Below are positions 31,133-39,913 of a DNA stretch of 42,708 bases, one piece after another. Numbering within the stretch: position 1 is the stretch's first letter; the number at the start of each line of letters is the position of its first letter. Both the position numbers and the translations under genes were made by a program. The stretch comes from Eubacteriales Family XIII. Incertae Sedis bacterium (GTDB taxonomy: Bacteria > Bacillota > Clostridia > Peptostreptococcales > Anaerovoracaceae): positions 1 through 42,708 of the forward strand of contig JAISAW010000087.1 in the NCBI GenBank assembly GCA_031266515.1. The letters run 5' to 3'. The notes below the pieces were generated by a model that was not told the origin of the DNA, ran no database searches, and worked only from the letters and a program-made list of their open reading frames with translations.

Positions 31133-31155
31133 TATTTTCTGCAATAGTGATGATA

Positions 31156-31189
31156 TGCGCAGCGCGGGCAAAAACCGCGCTGCGTTTTT
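31156..31189 (+). terminator. Rho-independent terminator after hup
   Basis: gcgcagcgcgggcaaaaaccgcgctgcgttttttt: strong stem plus T run. Confidence 0.85.
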
Positions 31190-31210
31190 TTGGCTCAAGG
31201 CGTATGGACC

Positions 31211-31471
31211 ATGAGATTGGATAAATATTTAAAAGCATCGAGACTTATAAAGAGGCGTACCCTGGCAAAGAGCGCGTGTGACTCCGGCAGGGTACTCATA
31301 GGAGGCCGTGCCGCCAAGGCCGGCGCAGATGTAAAAGAAGGGGATGAGATCACGGTGCTTTTCGGCAACGGCGAGCTCGTGGCAAAGGTGCTTTCTCTGC
31401 GGGAAAGCGTCCGTAAAGAGGATGCGGCGCTGATGTATGAGATCATCTCCGGACGGAGGAATAGTAATTGA
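31211..31471 (+). CDS. S4-domain RNA-binding protein (YabO/RqcP/HslR family)
   Basis: MRLDKYLKASRLIKRRTLAKSACDSGRVLIGGRAAKAGADVKEGDEITVLFGNGELVAKV. Confidence 0.93.
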   Translation: MRLDKYLKASRLIKRRTLAKSACDSGRVLIGGRAAKAGADVKEGDEITVLFGNGELVAKVLSLRESVRKEDAALMYEIISGRRNSN

Positions 31472-32001
31472 AAAGCAGGTTTTCAGTGAAAAGTTTGGCC
31501 GTACTTGCGGTCTTGCTGGCGGTCAGGGTCGTGCTGAATATGCCGTTTCTGACCATCTATCTCACACCCCAGTTCAAGCTGATCACTTTCGCATATTTAG
31601 CGGACGCGATGGCGGCGATGCTCTTCGGGCCGTTTGCAGCCCTTGCTTTTGGCTTTGCAGGGGATTTTCTCGGTTTTCTCGTGAGCGGAGGGGGAGGTGC
31701 CTATTTCCCCGGCTTTGCCCTCAGCGAAATGATAACCTGCCTCATTTTCGCACTGTTCTTCCACAAGAGGGAGATCACCCTGCCAAAGATAGCGGCGGCG
31801 TGGTTCATAGACCTCGGCGTGGTATTGCTCGGGCTCAATTCGCTGTGGCTCATCGTCATGTATGGCATGGAAGCCGGAAGCGTGTTTACCTTCGCGAGGT
31901 TTGTCAGTAATATCGTCCAGTCGCCTGTACATATCATGATACTGTGGCTCGTGCTGGCAAAGGTCATGAACAGGGACAGCATCAAACGGCTCCTGCCCTG
32001 A
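31468..32001 (+). CDS. ECF transporter S component, folate (FolT)-like
   Basis: Hydrophobic ECF S component: NMPFLTIYLTPQFKLITFAYLADAMAAMLFGPFAALAFGFAGDFLGFLVSGGGGAYFPGFALSEM. Confidence 0.8.
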   Translation: MKSRFSVKSLAVLAVLLAVRVVLNMPFLTIYLTPQFKLITFAYLADAMAAMLFGPFAALAFGFAGDFLGFLVSGGGGAYFPGFALSEMITCLIFALFFHKREITLPKIAAAWFIDLGVVLLGLNSLWLIVMYGMEAGSVFTFARFVSNIVQSPVHIMILWLVLAKVMNRDSIKRLLP

Positions 32002-32021
32002 CAGCCTGAATAGAAATTACC

Positions 32022-32054
32022 GTATGTTGCAGTTCAAGCATACGTGTTTTTTTC
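32022..32054 (+). terminator. Likely terminator after the folT-like gene
   Basis: cgtatg...catacg stem followed by tgttttttt. Confidence 0.55.
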
Positions 32055-32206
32055 AGAACTTTATTGCATCGAGGTTGTAGAAGTCCACTGAGCGCGTGAC
32101 CTCGCGGCTGCCCTCGGTTTGAACTCTTTCCTTTATGGAAGGTATTCTCTCATACTGCTTAATTTGAAACGAGACGTGATTGCCTTGACGCTTACCTTTT
32201 TGTCCC
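32055..32206 (-). pseudogene. RhuM-family N-terminal fragment joined to the 73-bp repeat
   Basis: Minus-strand translation GQKGKRQGNHVSFQIKQYERIPSI-KERVQTEGSREVTRSVDFYNLDAIKF; the VQTEGSREVTRSVDFYNLDAI part is RhuM-like and then breaks off. Confidence 0.7.
32134..32206. repeat. 73-bp perfect direct repeat, left copy
   Basis: tatggaaggtattctctcatactgcttaatttgaaacgagacgtgattgccttgacgcttacctttttgtccc, identical to 41707-41779. Confidence 0.97.
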
Positions 32207-32216
32207 GCAGATATAT

Positions 32217-32306
32217 ACGGCAAGACAAAATAGAACCGTCCCATTTTTGTCGACGGCAAGACAAAATAGAACCGTCCCATTTTTGTCGAACCGTCCCATT
32301 TTTGTC
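32217..32306. repeat. REP-like array, 36-bp period (2 full units + partial)
   Basis: acggcaagacaaaatagaaccgtcccatttttgtcg twice, then aaccgtcccatttttgtc. Confidence 0.93.
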
Positions 32307-32356
32307 CTATCTGATCGACCTTATTTTTTTACTGGAAGTGTTTAAAACCCGGGCGG

Positions 32357-32941
32357 TTAACGCAGACCGTCAAACACGATATCGAGCATCCGGCCGACGC
32401 GCTTCCTGCACGCTTCTTCATCGTTTGGTTCAGTGAGCGGCGTTTCGTACAGTACGGAATAATAGACCCCGAGCAGACTGTCAACCGCTGTGTCGATCTC
32501 GATGTCCGCGCGGATGCTGCCCTCGGATTTTGCCTGTACGACAAGACAGATCAGCATGGAGCGGATACGCGCCTGCGTCTTGCCTGGTTCTTCCTCAAAG
32601 CTGTTGATCAGGAATACAATACGCCGCGTCAACACAAGGTAGGAAACGGCGTCAAGAATATAGGATTCAAGCAGCAGGCGGATACGTTCCGTTGCGCTCG
32701 CGTCCGTATCCACTGTCTCGGTGAACATCTTTTCGAGCGAAACCATTTCTTCCTCGGCGATACCGACGAGCAGGCTTCCCTTACTGGGGAAATAGTTATA
32801 GAGGGTCTGCCGCGCGACATGGGCGCTGTCAGCGATATCGTTCACCATCGTTTCTTCATAGCCGTTCTCGCGGAACATGTGGCGCGCCGTTTTCAGGATG
32901 CGTTCCCTCGTTCTGATTTTATTTCTTTCTCGCAATACCAT
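32357..32941 (-). CDS. TetR/AcrR-family transcriptional regulator
   Basis: RTRERILKTARHMFRENGYEETMVNDIADSAHVARQTLYNYFPSKGSLLVGI is a TetR HTH. Confidence 0.94.
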   Translation of the reverse strand: MVLRERNKIRTRERILKTARHMFRENGYEETMVNDIADSAHVARQTLYNYFPSKGSLLVGIAEEEMVSLEKMFTETVDTDASATERIRLLLESYILDAVSYLVLTRRIVFLINSFEEEPGKTQARIRSMLICLVVQAKSEGSIRADIEIDTAVDSLLGVYYSVLYETPLTEPNDEEACRKRVGRMLDIVFDGLR

Positions 32942-32989
32942 ACAGATAGTTTATAGAAAAGTGGATATCTGCACAAGCGGTTTTTGTTC

Positions 32990-33018
32990 TTGACTACATC
33001 TTTGGACTTGAGTATAGT
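32990..33018 (+). promoter_or_regulatory. Predicted sigma-A promoter of the RLP operon
   Basis: TTGACT (32990-32995), 17-bp spacer, TATAGT (33013-33018), in the TetR/aminotransferase divergent intergenic region. Confidence 0.65.
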
Positions 33019-33060
33019 AATCGTAACAAATTGAACTACTCTGACAACAGGGAGGTATAT

Positions 33061-34518
33061 ATGATTGACTTGACTAAAAAAGGGTATTCGATATCCTGTT
33101 GGCCTGATGAGAAAGCCATTTACGAGAAGATGGGCCTTTTGGTAAACGGGGCCGATTACCATCTCAAGCCGGAGGCTTTACGGGAATACATGGGATATTT
33201 TGAGATCAAATGTGCCGGCTCCAAAAAATTGAACGAAGAAGCGAAACAGTATATTCCAGGCGGCGTTCAGCACAATCTCGCGTTCAATACGCCGTTTCCG
33301 CTCGCGGCGGCCAAGGCGGAGGGCGCTTATCTTTACGACGTGGACGGCAACCGGTATGTTGATTATCTGCAAGCCGGCGGTCCGACGCTGCTCGGCAGCA
33401 ATTACGCGCCTGTGCGCGAAAAAGCTATCGAGGTCATCAGCGAGAGTTCGCCGTGCACGGGTCTTTTCCATGAATATGAGATGAAACTCGCGCAGGAAAT
33501 TAATAAGCATATGCCGTGGGTCGAACAATTCCGCGCGTTGGCGAGCGGCACGGAATCCGACATGCTCGCGCTCAGGGTCGCGCGTTGTTATACCGGCAAG
33601 AAGAAGATAATCAAGGCGGGTGGCGCCTATCACGGTTGGAGCGACCAGCTCGTCTACGGATTGCACATTCCGTTTACGGGCAATTTTGAATCGCACGGTA
33701 TCCCGGGAGAGTGCTATGCCAACACGCAGGAGTTTTTCCCGAACGACATCGAAGGACTTCGCAAACTTTTCGAAAAGAACGAAGCCGATGGCGGCACTGC
33801 GGCTGTTATCCTTGAACCGTTTGGTCCGGAAAGCGGCACGAGGCCGGTTACACAGACGTTCAATTATGAGGTGAGAAAGCTGTGCGACGAGTTCGGCGCA
33901 TTGCTCATCTTCGATGAAGTCGTCACCGGTTTCCGCGTGGGGCCGGGCGGCGCGGCCGGGTTCTTTGACATCAAGCCGGATCTTGTCGTCTTTGGCAAAA
34001 TCGTCGCGGGGGGCTATCCGGCGGCAGGCGGCATCGGCGGCAGCAAAGACGTTATGAGCGTGGTCGCGGCGGGCGTCGATACGAGCAAGCCGCGCGCATA
34101 TTGCGGAGGCACCCTTTCAGCCAACCCCTTGAGCTGCGCAGCCGGATATTACGCGATAAAGGAGATCGTGGAGCGTGACGCCGCGGCTAAGGCGGGCAAG
34201 GCCGGCGACAGGCTTACGGAAGGCATCAACAAACTGATCGACAAGTACGATCTGCCGTTTGTGGCATGGAATACGGGATCCATTGTGCATTTTGAAGTTT
34301 CCGGGATGATGTATGTCGATGTGCGCAGGGAGGATGCAATGCAGCAGCTTCACCTGAAACGCAAGCGTGTCGAGGAGTTCGGCGCCGCGCTCACCGCGAA
34401 TGGCGTCATCACTCTTGCCGGCAGCCGCATCTATACGAGTATGGCCGATGATGACGAAACGCTTCAGCTCACGCTTCGGGCGTTTGACGATGTCATGGGC
34501 AATCTGACGTTGAGTTAA
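33061..34518 (+). CDS. Class III PLP-dependent aminotransferase (glutamate-1-semialdehyde aminomutase-like)
   Basis: YIPGGVQHNLAFNTPFPLAAAKAEGAYLYDVDGNRYVDYLQAGGPTLLG; LASGTESDMLALRVARCYTGKKKIIKAGGAYHGWSD; LLIFDEVVTGFRVG; PDLVVFGKIVAGGYPAAGGIGG. Confidence 0.92.
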   Translation: MIDLTKKGYSISCWPDEKAIYEKMGLLVNGADYHLKPEALREYMGYFEIKCAGSKKLNEEAKQYIPGGVQHNLAFNTPFPLAAAKAEGAYLYDVDGNRYVDYLQAGGPTLLGSNYAPVREKAIEVISESSPCTGLFHEYEMKLAQEINKHMPWVEQFRALASGTESDMLALRVARCYTGKKKIIKAGGAYHGWSDQLVYGLHIPFTGNFESHGIPGECYANTQEFFPNDIEGLRKLFEKNEADGGTAAVILEPFGPESGTRPVTQTFNYEVRKLCDEFGALLIFDEVVTGFRVGPGGAAGFFDIKPDLVVFGKIVAGGYPAAGGIGGSKDVMSVVAAGVDTSKPRAYCGGTLSANPLSCAAGYYAIKEIVERDAAAKAGKAGDRLTEGINKLIDKYDLPFVAWNTGSIVHFEVSGMMYVDVRREDAMQQLHLKRKRVEEFGAALTANGVITLAGSRIYTSMADDDETLQLTLRAFDDVMGNLTLS

Positions 34519-34547
34519 TTGTATTTATTAGAGAAATGAGGTAAAAA

Positions 34548-35864
34548 ATGATCAGAAGACTTGAAGATGTGAACATGATGTACGCCTTTCCCGAGGTGGC
34601 GCTGGACGAAGGCTACGCGATCGGCACCTTCCAGGCCAAGGTGAAAACGAAGGACATCGAGAAGCTCGCAATGGCGATCGCCGATGAACAGACCACGGGT
34701 ACGTGGATAAAGGTCGGCGGCAGCTCGGATGAAAAGAACAAGATTTTCGGCGCGAAGGTCGTTTCGGTCTACGAGGTCCCGGACACCGCATCCGATTATA
34801 TGGCGGACGAACCGCCGATGTACCTCATACAAGTCGCCTTCCCCGTCAAGAATTTCGGAACCAGCATCCCGATGATGCTCTCAACAGTATTCGGCAACAT
34901 CTCCGCTTCGGGCATGCTCAAGTGGATTGACTGCGCGTTTCCGAAAAGCTATGTGGAGCAGTTCAAAGGACCGCAGTTTGGCGTGCAGGGCTTGCGCGAC
35001 GTGCTCAACATACCAGACCGACCGCTGCTCAACGCGATGATAAAACCCAATATCGGCTGGACGCCGGACGAGGGCGCGCAGATATTCTACGACACGGCGC
35101 GGGGCGGCGTGGACGTTATCAAAGATGACGAATTGTTGCCCGCAGACGAATCGTTCTGCCCGCTTAAAGAGCGTGTCACGAAATTCATGGCAATGGAAAA
35201 GAGAGCGTTTGAGGAGACAGGCGAACACACACTCTACGCGACAAACATCACGGACGATGTCGCGAAGATTCGCGATAACGCGCTCAGAGCTATCGAGTAC
35301 GGCACGAACTGCCTGATGATCAACGCGTACACGGCCGGGTTCAGCGCGCTGAAGATGCTTGCGGACGATCCCGACATCAACGTGCCGATTCTCGCGCATA
35401 TCGATTTTGTCGGCGCGATGGCCGGCAGCACGTACACCGGAATATCCGCGCCTCTGCTTATCGGAAAACTCGTGCGCCTCTCCGGCGGCGATTTCCAGAT
35501 CAACGGTCATCCGTGGGGCAAATTCCCCGTGCCGAATAAAATGTTCTTCCGCTCATTCAAATTCTTCACCCAGCCGTGGTGGAATATAAAGCCGATGATG
35601 TACGCGGCTTCGGGCGGCACGACGCAGCTTGCCGTACCACATATCATGAAGGCCGCGGGCACGGACGTCATTCTCGCCGCAGGCGGCGCTGTTCACGGGC
35701 ATCCGGACGGAAGTTTCGCGGGCGCTCGCTCGATGCGTCAAGCGATCGACGCGACGATGGACGGTATTTCTCTGCCGGAGGCGGCGAAGAAATACGAGGA
35801 GCTGGGCCGCATGGTCGCGTTCCTCGATCCGGATATTTTGAAGAACTTCGATCTGATGAATTAA
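34548..35864 (+). CDS. RuBisCO-like protein (form IV type)
   Basis: DEQTTGTW; FGNISASGMLKWIDCAFP; IKPNIGWTPDE; GGVDVIKDDELL; ASGGTTQLAVPHIMKAAGTDVILAAGGAVHGHPDG. Confidence 0.93.
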   Translation: MIRRLEDVNMMYAFPEVALDEGYAIGTFQAKVKTKDIEKLAMAIADEQTTGTWIKVGGSSDEKNKIFGAKVVSVYEVPDTASDYMADEPPMYLIQVAFPVKNFGTSIPMMLSTVFGNISASGMLKWIDCAFPKSYVEQFKGPQFGVQGLRDVLNIPDRPLLNAMIKPNIGWTPDEGAQIFYDTARGGVDVIKDDELLPADESFCPLKERVTKFMAMEKRAFEETGEHTLYATNITDDVAKIRDNALRAIEYGTNCLMINAYTAGFSALKMLADDPDINVPILAHIDFVGAMAGSTYTGISAPLLIGKLVRLSGGDFQINGHPWGKFPVPNKMFFRSFKFFTQPWWNIKPMMYAASGGTTQLAVPHIMKAAGTDVILAAGGAVHGHPDGSFAGARSMRQAIDATMDGISLPEAAKKYEELGRMVAFLDPDILKNFDLMN

Positions 35865-36508
35865 TGGCTATGTACGACACTATTGTATTTATAGACTTCG
35901 ATGGCACCGTGACGTCCGAGGAGACGCTCACGGGGTCATTGAAGCACCTCGATCCGCCGCCCGAAGGTGCGGCGGAAATCGAGCGCAAACTTACCGCGGG
36001 CGAATTGACGCTGAAAGAAGCGGTGACTTCCGTCTTTTCGTCCGTGCGGTCGGATCGGGTCGGCGAATTTACGCGATATATCAATTCCGTGCCGCTGCGG
36101 GCGGGATTCGGTGCGCTTTTGGACGCGCTTTGGTCGCGCGGTATCCCCGTCGTCATCGTGAGCGGCGGGCTTGACATTATGGTGAAGGAAAAACTCGCGC
36201 CGTACCGTGAGAAGCTGACGGATATTTGGGACGTTAAAGTCGATCTCTCCGAAGCGTATTTCAAGCTCGTCGCGGAACCGGAAGGGGAACTGGAGCTTAT
36301 CGACAAGGTCGCGGTTATGGGCAGATACACATACCGGCGCGCAGTCTGCATCGGCGACGGTTATACGGACATCCTGATGGCGCGAAACGCGGATGTGGTG
36401 TACGCGCGGGATGCGCTGGAGGTCTATCTCAAAGCGCATGACATACCGTATCGTCCATGGGAAGATTTCCGTGATATTTTGAAAGACGTTGAAAACAAAA
36501 ATGTTTGA
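35864..36508 (+). CDS. HAD-superfamily phosphatase, MtnX-like
   Basis: IVFIDFDGTVTSEETLTGSLKHLDPP; IPVVIVSGGLDIMVKEKLAP; CIGDGYTDILMARNADVVYARDALEVYL. Start overlaps the RLP stop (TAATG). Confidence 0.85.
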   Translation: MAMYDTIVFIDFDGTVTSEETLTGSLKHLDPPPEGAAEIERKLTAGELTLKEAVTSVFSSVRSDRVGEFTRYINSVPLRAGFGALLDALWSRGIPVVIVSGGLDIMVKEKLAPYREKLTDIWDVKVDLSEAYFKLVAEPEGELELIDKVAVMGRYTYRRAVCIGDGYTDILMARNADVVYARDALEVYLKAHDIPYRPWEDFRDILKDVENKNV

Positions 36509-36604
36509 AGTGTGATGAAATATAATATAATGTGACATATATGGAATAATTGTTTTGGCTGTCGGCGGCAGTTCATATGCCGTGACAGCGGAAATGAGGT
36601 AAAG

Positions 36605-37180
36605 GTGCGTGAAGTCGAACGAAAACTGAGAGTTGGAACGGCGGAGCAGGCACATATCGTCGATTTTTGTATGCGCGAAGGATTTACGGCTTTGGGCGAA
36701 ACTTCGCAGACAGACCTATATTTTACACCGTCAAACCGCAATATCTACGAGGAGGATATGGCTCTGAGGCTGCGTACCGATCGGATCTTCGGCGGGAAAG
36801 AAGAGTCAACGATAACATTCAAAGGGAAAGGACGCGATGACTCCTTTCACGACAGAACAGAAATCGAAACGGGCGTAGAGGACGGCAACGCGTTTGCCGG
36901 TATTCTGCGCTCGCTTGCATTTCAAGAGGTATTAACGGTCAGAAAGAAAAGGAGGTCTTATACAAAGGGCCCCGCCACGGTTTCGCTTGACGAAGTGGAG
37001 GGGCTCGGTTTTTTTGTTGAGGTGGAATATGTGGCGGAGGATACGGAAGCGGGTAAGGAACAGGCTGTCTCGGTGATCAACGGGCTGATCGAAAAGATGG
37101 ATATGGAATCTGCAGTGAACGAGCCGAAGAATTATCTGCAGCTTCTTGCTGCGAAAAAGATTGCGGAAGGGCGTGAATGA
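36605..37180 (+). CDS. CYTH-domain protein (CyaB/ThTPase-like)
   Basis: VREVERKLRVG (ExExK-type start); TDLYFTPSNRNIYEEDMALRLRTDRIFGGKEESTITFKGKG; VSLDEVEGLGFFVEVEYV. GTG start. Confidence 0.85.
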   Translation: MREVERKLRVGTAEQAHIVDFCMREGFTALGETSQTDLYFTPSNRNIYEEDMALRLRTDRIFGGKEESTITFKGKGRDDSFHDRTEIETGVEDGNAFAGILRSLAFQEVLTVRKKRRSYTKGPATVSLDEVEGLGFFVEVEYVAEDTEAGKEQAVSVINGLIEKMDMESAVNEPKNYLQLLAAKKIAEGRE

Positions 37181-38755
37181 ATGGAAGAACGATTAATAAT
37201 TGCCTATGATATGGGAACGACGGGCAATAAGGCATGCCTGTATTCACTCAGGGCTGGCGGCATTGAAAAGGTCGCCGAAAAACAGGTTCGGTATGGCGTG
37301 TCAATCCGTCCCGGAGGCGGCGTCGAGCAGAATCCTGAGGAACTTTGGGGCAGCATCCGCGGGGTGAGCAAAGCTTTGCTTTCGGAAACGGGGACTCGGC
37401 CCGAAGATATTGCGATGGTCTCATTTTGCACACAGATGCAGGCTGTCGTGCTTCTGGACAAGAACGGGAAACCCCTTCGCCCCATTATGAACTATATGGA
37501 TGAACGGGCCGCCGGCCAGTTTGAAAAATTCAACGAGGGGCCGATTCGAGTCGACGGGTTGAACGCGGTCAAAAACCTCGCGGCGATTCGCGAAAACGGC
37601 ATTACGGCCGCCAGCGCGAAAGACCCCGTTTACAAATACAAGTGGGTGCGTGAAAACGAGCCGGAAATTTTCTCGAAAATCTATAAATACGTGGATGTCG
37701 GAGGGTGGGTGTTGCATCGCTGTACCGGCAGGTATGTGACGACCGAGGACGTCGCGTATACCGCGCTCGTCTACGATGCCCGAGGGCATCATTGGAGTGA
37801 AAAGCTCTGCCGGATGCATCAGGTCGAGATGAGCCATCTGCCCGAAATCGTCGGCTCTACGGAATGCGTCGGAACCCTTACGGAAGCAGCGGCGGCGGAT
37901 ATGGGACTGACGACAAACTGCAAGGTCATAGGCGGCGGAGGCGATGTCGCGATGATCGCGCTTGGCGCCGGCTGCACGAAACTGGGCGACACGCTCGCCT
38001 ATATTGGGACTTCGGGCTGGGTGACGACGTGCGTCGACAAACTCGGCATTGACCTCGCCAACAGCATCGGTTCGACGGTGGGCGCGCAGCAGGGCGTTTA
38101 CCTGTATTTCGCCGAAATGGAACTCGCGGGCAAGAATATCGAATGGGCCAGAGATAATCTCATGCTCGACGGGGAAGGGGTTTACGCGGCAAAAGAATTA
38201 TCCGACGAGGATGTTATGCATAGAATCGGCGAGATCGCCGGCAGATCTTCTCCCGGCGCGGGCGGCGTCATTTTCATGCCGTATCTGCTCGGTAACAGAT
38301 GCCCTTTTGAGGATGTTTTCAGCCGCGCATCGTTCTACAACATCAGTTTGACGAACACCAAGGCGGATTTAATGCGCAGCGTTATTGAGAGCATAGCATA
38401 CCATATGTATTGGATGATCGAGCTGATTGAGAAGAAGAAACCGATGAATAACACCTTGCGGATTATCGGGGGAGGAGCGAAATCGGATCTTCTGTGTCAG
38501 ATACTCGCCGATATGAGCGGTCGCACCACAGAGCGTACAAGAGAACCACAGAACGCCGGTGTGCTTGGTGCGGGAATTCTTGCCGCAAATCATTTCGGGT
38601 ATCTCGATTCGCTTGAGGATGCCAAACGTCTCGCGCAGGTAGGGGATGTATTCGTGCCTGATCCTGAAACGAGAGGCCACTATATGAAAAACTATCAGAT
38701 CTATAAGCAGTGGCCAGCGCAAAACAAGAAAAATTTCAGATTTTTGAATAAATAA
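37181..38755 (+). CDS. FGGY-family carbohydrate kinase
   Basis: LIIAYDMGTTGNKACLYSL; GGGVEQNPEELWGSI; LRPIMNYMDERA; AYIGTSGWVTT; LRIIGGGAKSDLLCQILADMSG. Start abuts the CYTH stop. Confidence 0.92.
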   Translation: MEERLIIAYDMGTTGNKACLYSLRAGGIEKVAEKQVRYGVSIRPGGGVEQNPEELWGSIRGVSKALLSETGTRPEDIAMVSFCTQMQAVVLLDKNGKPLRPIMNYMDERAAGQFEKFNEGPIRVDGLNAVKNLAAIRENGITAASAKDPVYKYKWVRENEPEIFSKIYKYVDVGGWVLHRCTGRYVTTEDVAYTALVYDARGHHWSEKLCRMHQVEMSHLPEIVGSTECVGTLTEAAAADMGLTTNCKVIGGGGDVAMIALGAGCTKLGDTLAYIGTSGWVTTCVDKLGIDLANSIGSTVGAQQGVYLYFAEMELAGKNIEWARDNLMLDGEGVYAAKELSDEDVMHRIGEIAGRSSPGAGGVIFMPYLLGNRCPFEDVFSRASFYNISLTNTKADLMRSVIESIAYHMYWMIELIEKKKPMNNTLRIIGGGAKSDLLCQILADMSGRTTERTREPQNAGVLGAGILAANHFGYLDSLEDAKRLAQVGDVFVPDPETRGHYMKNYQIYKQWPAQNKKNFRFLNK

Positions 38756-38790
38756 GATACAGCAAAACGGGGGAAGACGGCCGGGAAACG

Positions 38791-39855
38791 GTGAAAAGCA
38801 AAATGGATAAGAATACGGCAAAAGAGCAAGTAGTTCGCGCGGGACGCGAGCTTGTGGCGAAAAGGCTTGTGGCTCGTACCTGGGGCAATGTGAGTTGCCG
38901 CTGCGATGAGCATATGTTTGTCATCACGCCGAGCGGCATTGGTTATGAGCGTCTAACGCCCGATTTGATCGTGGCTGTAGACACGCGGGATGGATCTTAT
39001 CAGGGTGATGTCGCTCCTTCTTCGGAATACAAGATGCATACTGCGATTTATAGCGCCCGTCCGGATGTCGGCTTTATTATCCATACGCACCAAACTTATG
39101 CGACGTGCATAGGCCTTGCGGATCTTGAAAGGCTTGCGCCGACGCCGGAAGAGACGAAACGGCTTGGCGGATCGATCGGTATTGCTGAATATGCTTTCCC
39201 CGGCACCAACAAACTCAAAGAGAACGTGAAAAAGGAGATTGCAGTGAGAGGCGGCGTTGTACTCATGAAGCGACATGGCGCAATCGCTGTCGGTGATACC
39301 TCTGATAAAGCATTCGGCCGCGCCAATCTGCTCGAAGAAGTGGCAAAGCGTGCGATGCCGGGTATTGTCTATGCCGCAGACGAGCCTGCGGCTACAGCTT
39401 CGCGCCCTTCCGGCGGAAACGGTCATTGCGGCGCTGAGGCCGAAGATCATATCGCTCCATACGCGGCGGCAATTTTCGCGCGACACGCCGATGTTTCGCA
39501 GATACTGCTTTTGAATTCACCGTCAACCGTGGCGGTGATGGATCGGAGGCGCGCAATTCCCGCGCTGATAGATGATTACGCGTTCATTGTCGGGACGGAC
39601 GCGAAGGTAGTTGATCCGATTCCCGAAAAGGCTGCTGCCGCGCTTTCAAGCAGATCCGCAGTTTTCGTCCGAGGTCTTGGCGCACTCTGCTGCGCCGCAG
39701 AACTTTCTGACGCGGAGGCCGTCATGATGTTGGTCGAAAAGAACGTGATGGCTCTGCGCGCGGCCGAACAATACGGAAAAATCAAGGCAATCCCGTATTG
39801 GGAGCGGCTGCTGTTAAGGCAGGTATACGTATCGAAATACTCAAAGAAGAAGTAG
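38791..39855 (+). CDS. Class II aldolase/adducin-family protein with a degenerate second domain
   Basis: LVARTWGNVSCRC; ITPSGIGYERLTPD; IIHTHQTYAT; VLMKRHGAIAVGDT (metal His present). The C-terminal half repeats the fold pattern without them (ILLLNSPSTVAV; VFVRGLGALCCAAELSD). Confidence 0.87.
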   Translation: MKSKMDKNTAKEQVVRAGRELVAKRLVARTWGNVSCRCDEHMFVITPSGIGYERLTPDLIVAVDTRDGSYQGDVAPSSEYKMHTAIYSARPDVGFIIHTHQTYATCIGLADLERLAPTPEETKRLGGSIGIAEYAFPGTNKLKENVKKEIAVRGGVVLMKRHGAIAVGDTSDKAFGRANLLEEVAKRAMPGIVYAADEPAATASRPSGGNGHCGAEAEDHIAPYAAAIFARHADVSQILLLNSPSTVAVMDRRRAIPALIDDYAFIVGTDAKVVDPIPEKAAAALSSRSAVFVRGLGALCCAAELSDAEAVMMLVEKNVMALRAAEQYGKIKAIPYWERLLLRQVYVSKYSKKK

Positions 39856-39913
39856 CAGGTGGTTCCATTTAATTAGGACTTGAGCTAAAGAAGTCTGAAG
39901 GAAGGCGAGTACG

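Noticed and set aside
34548-35864. Genuine CO2-fixing RuBisCO
   Set aside because: Canonical K177, H294, R295 and apparently H327 are replaced, and no phosphoribulokinase or form III AMP-pathway genes are nearby.
33061-38755. Standard methionine salvage (mtn) operon
   Set aside because: No MtnA, MtnK or MtnD in the window; the kinase is FGGY and the aminotransferase is class III rather than MtnE-like. Resemblance is limited to the RLP/HAD/aldolase folds.
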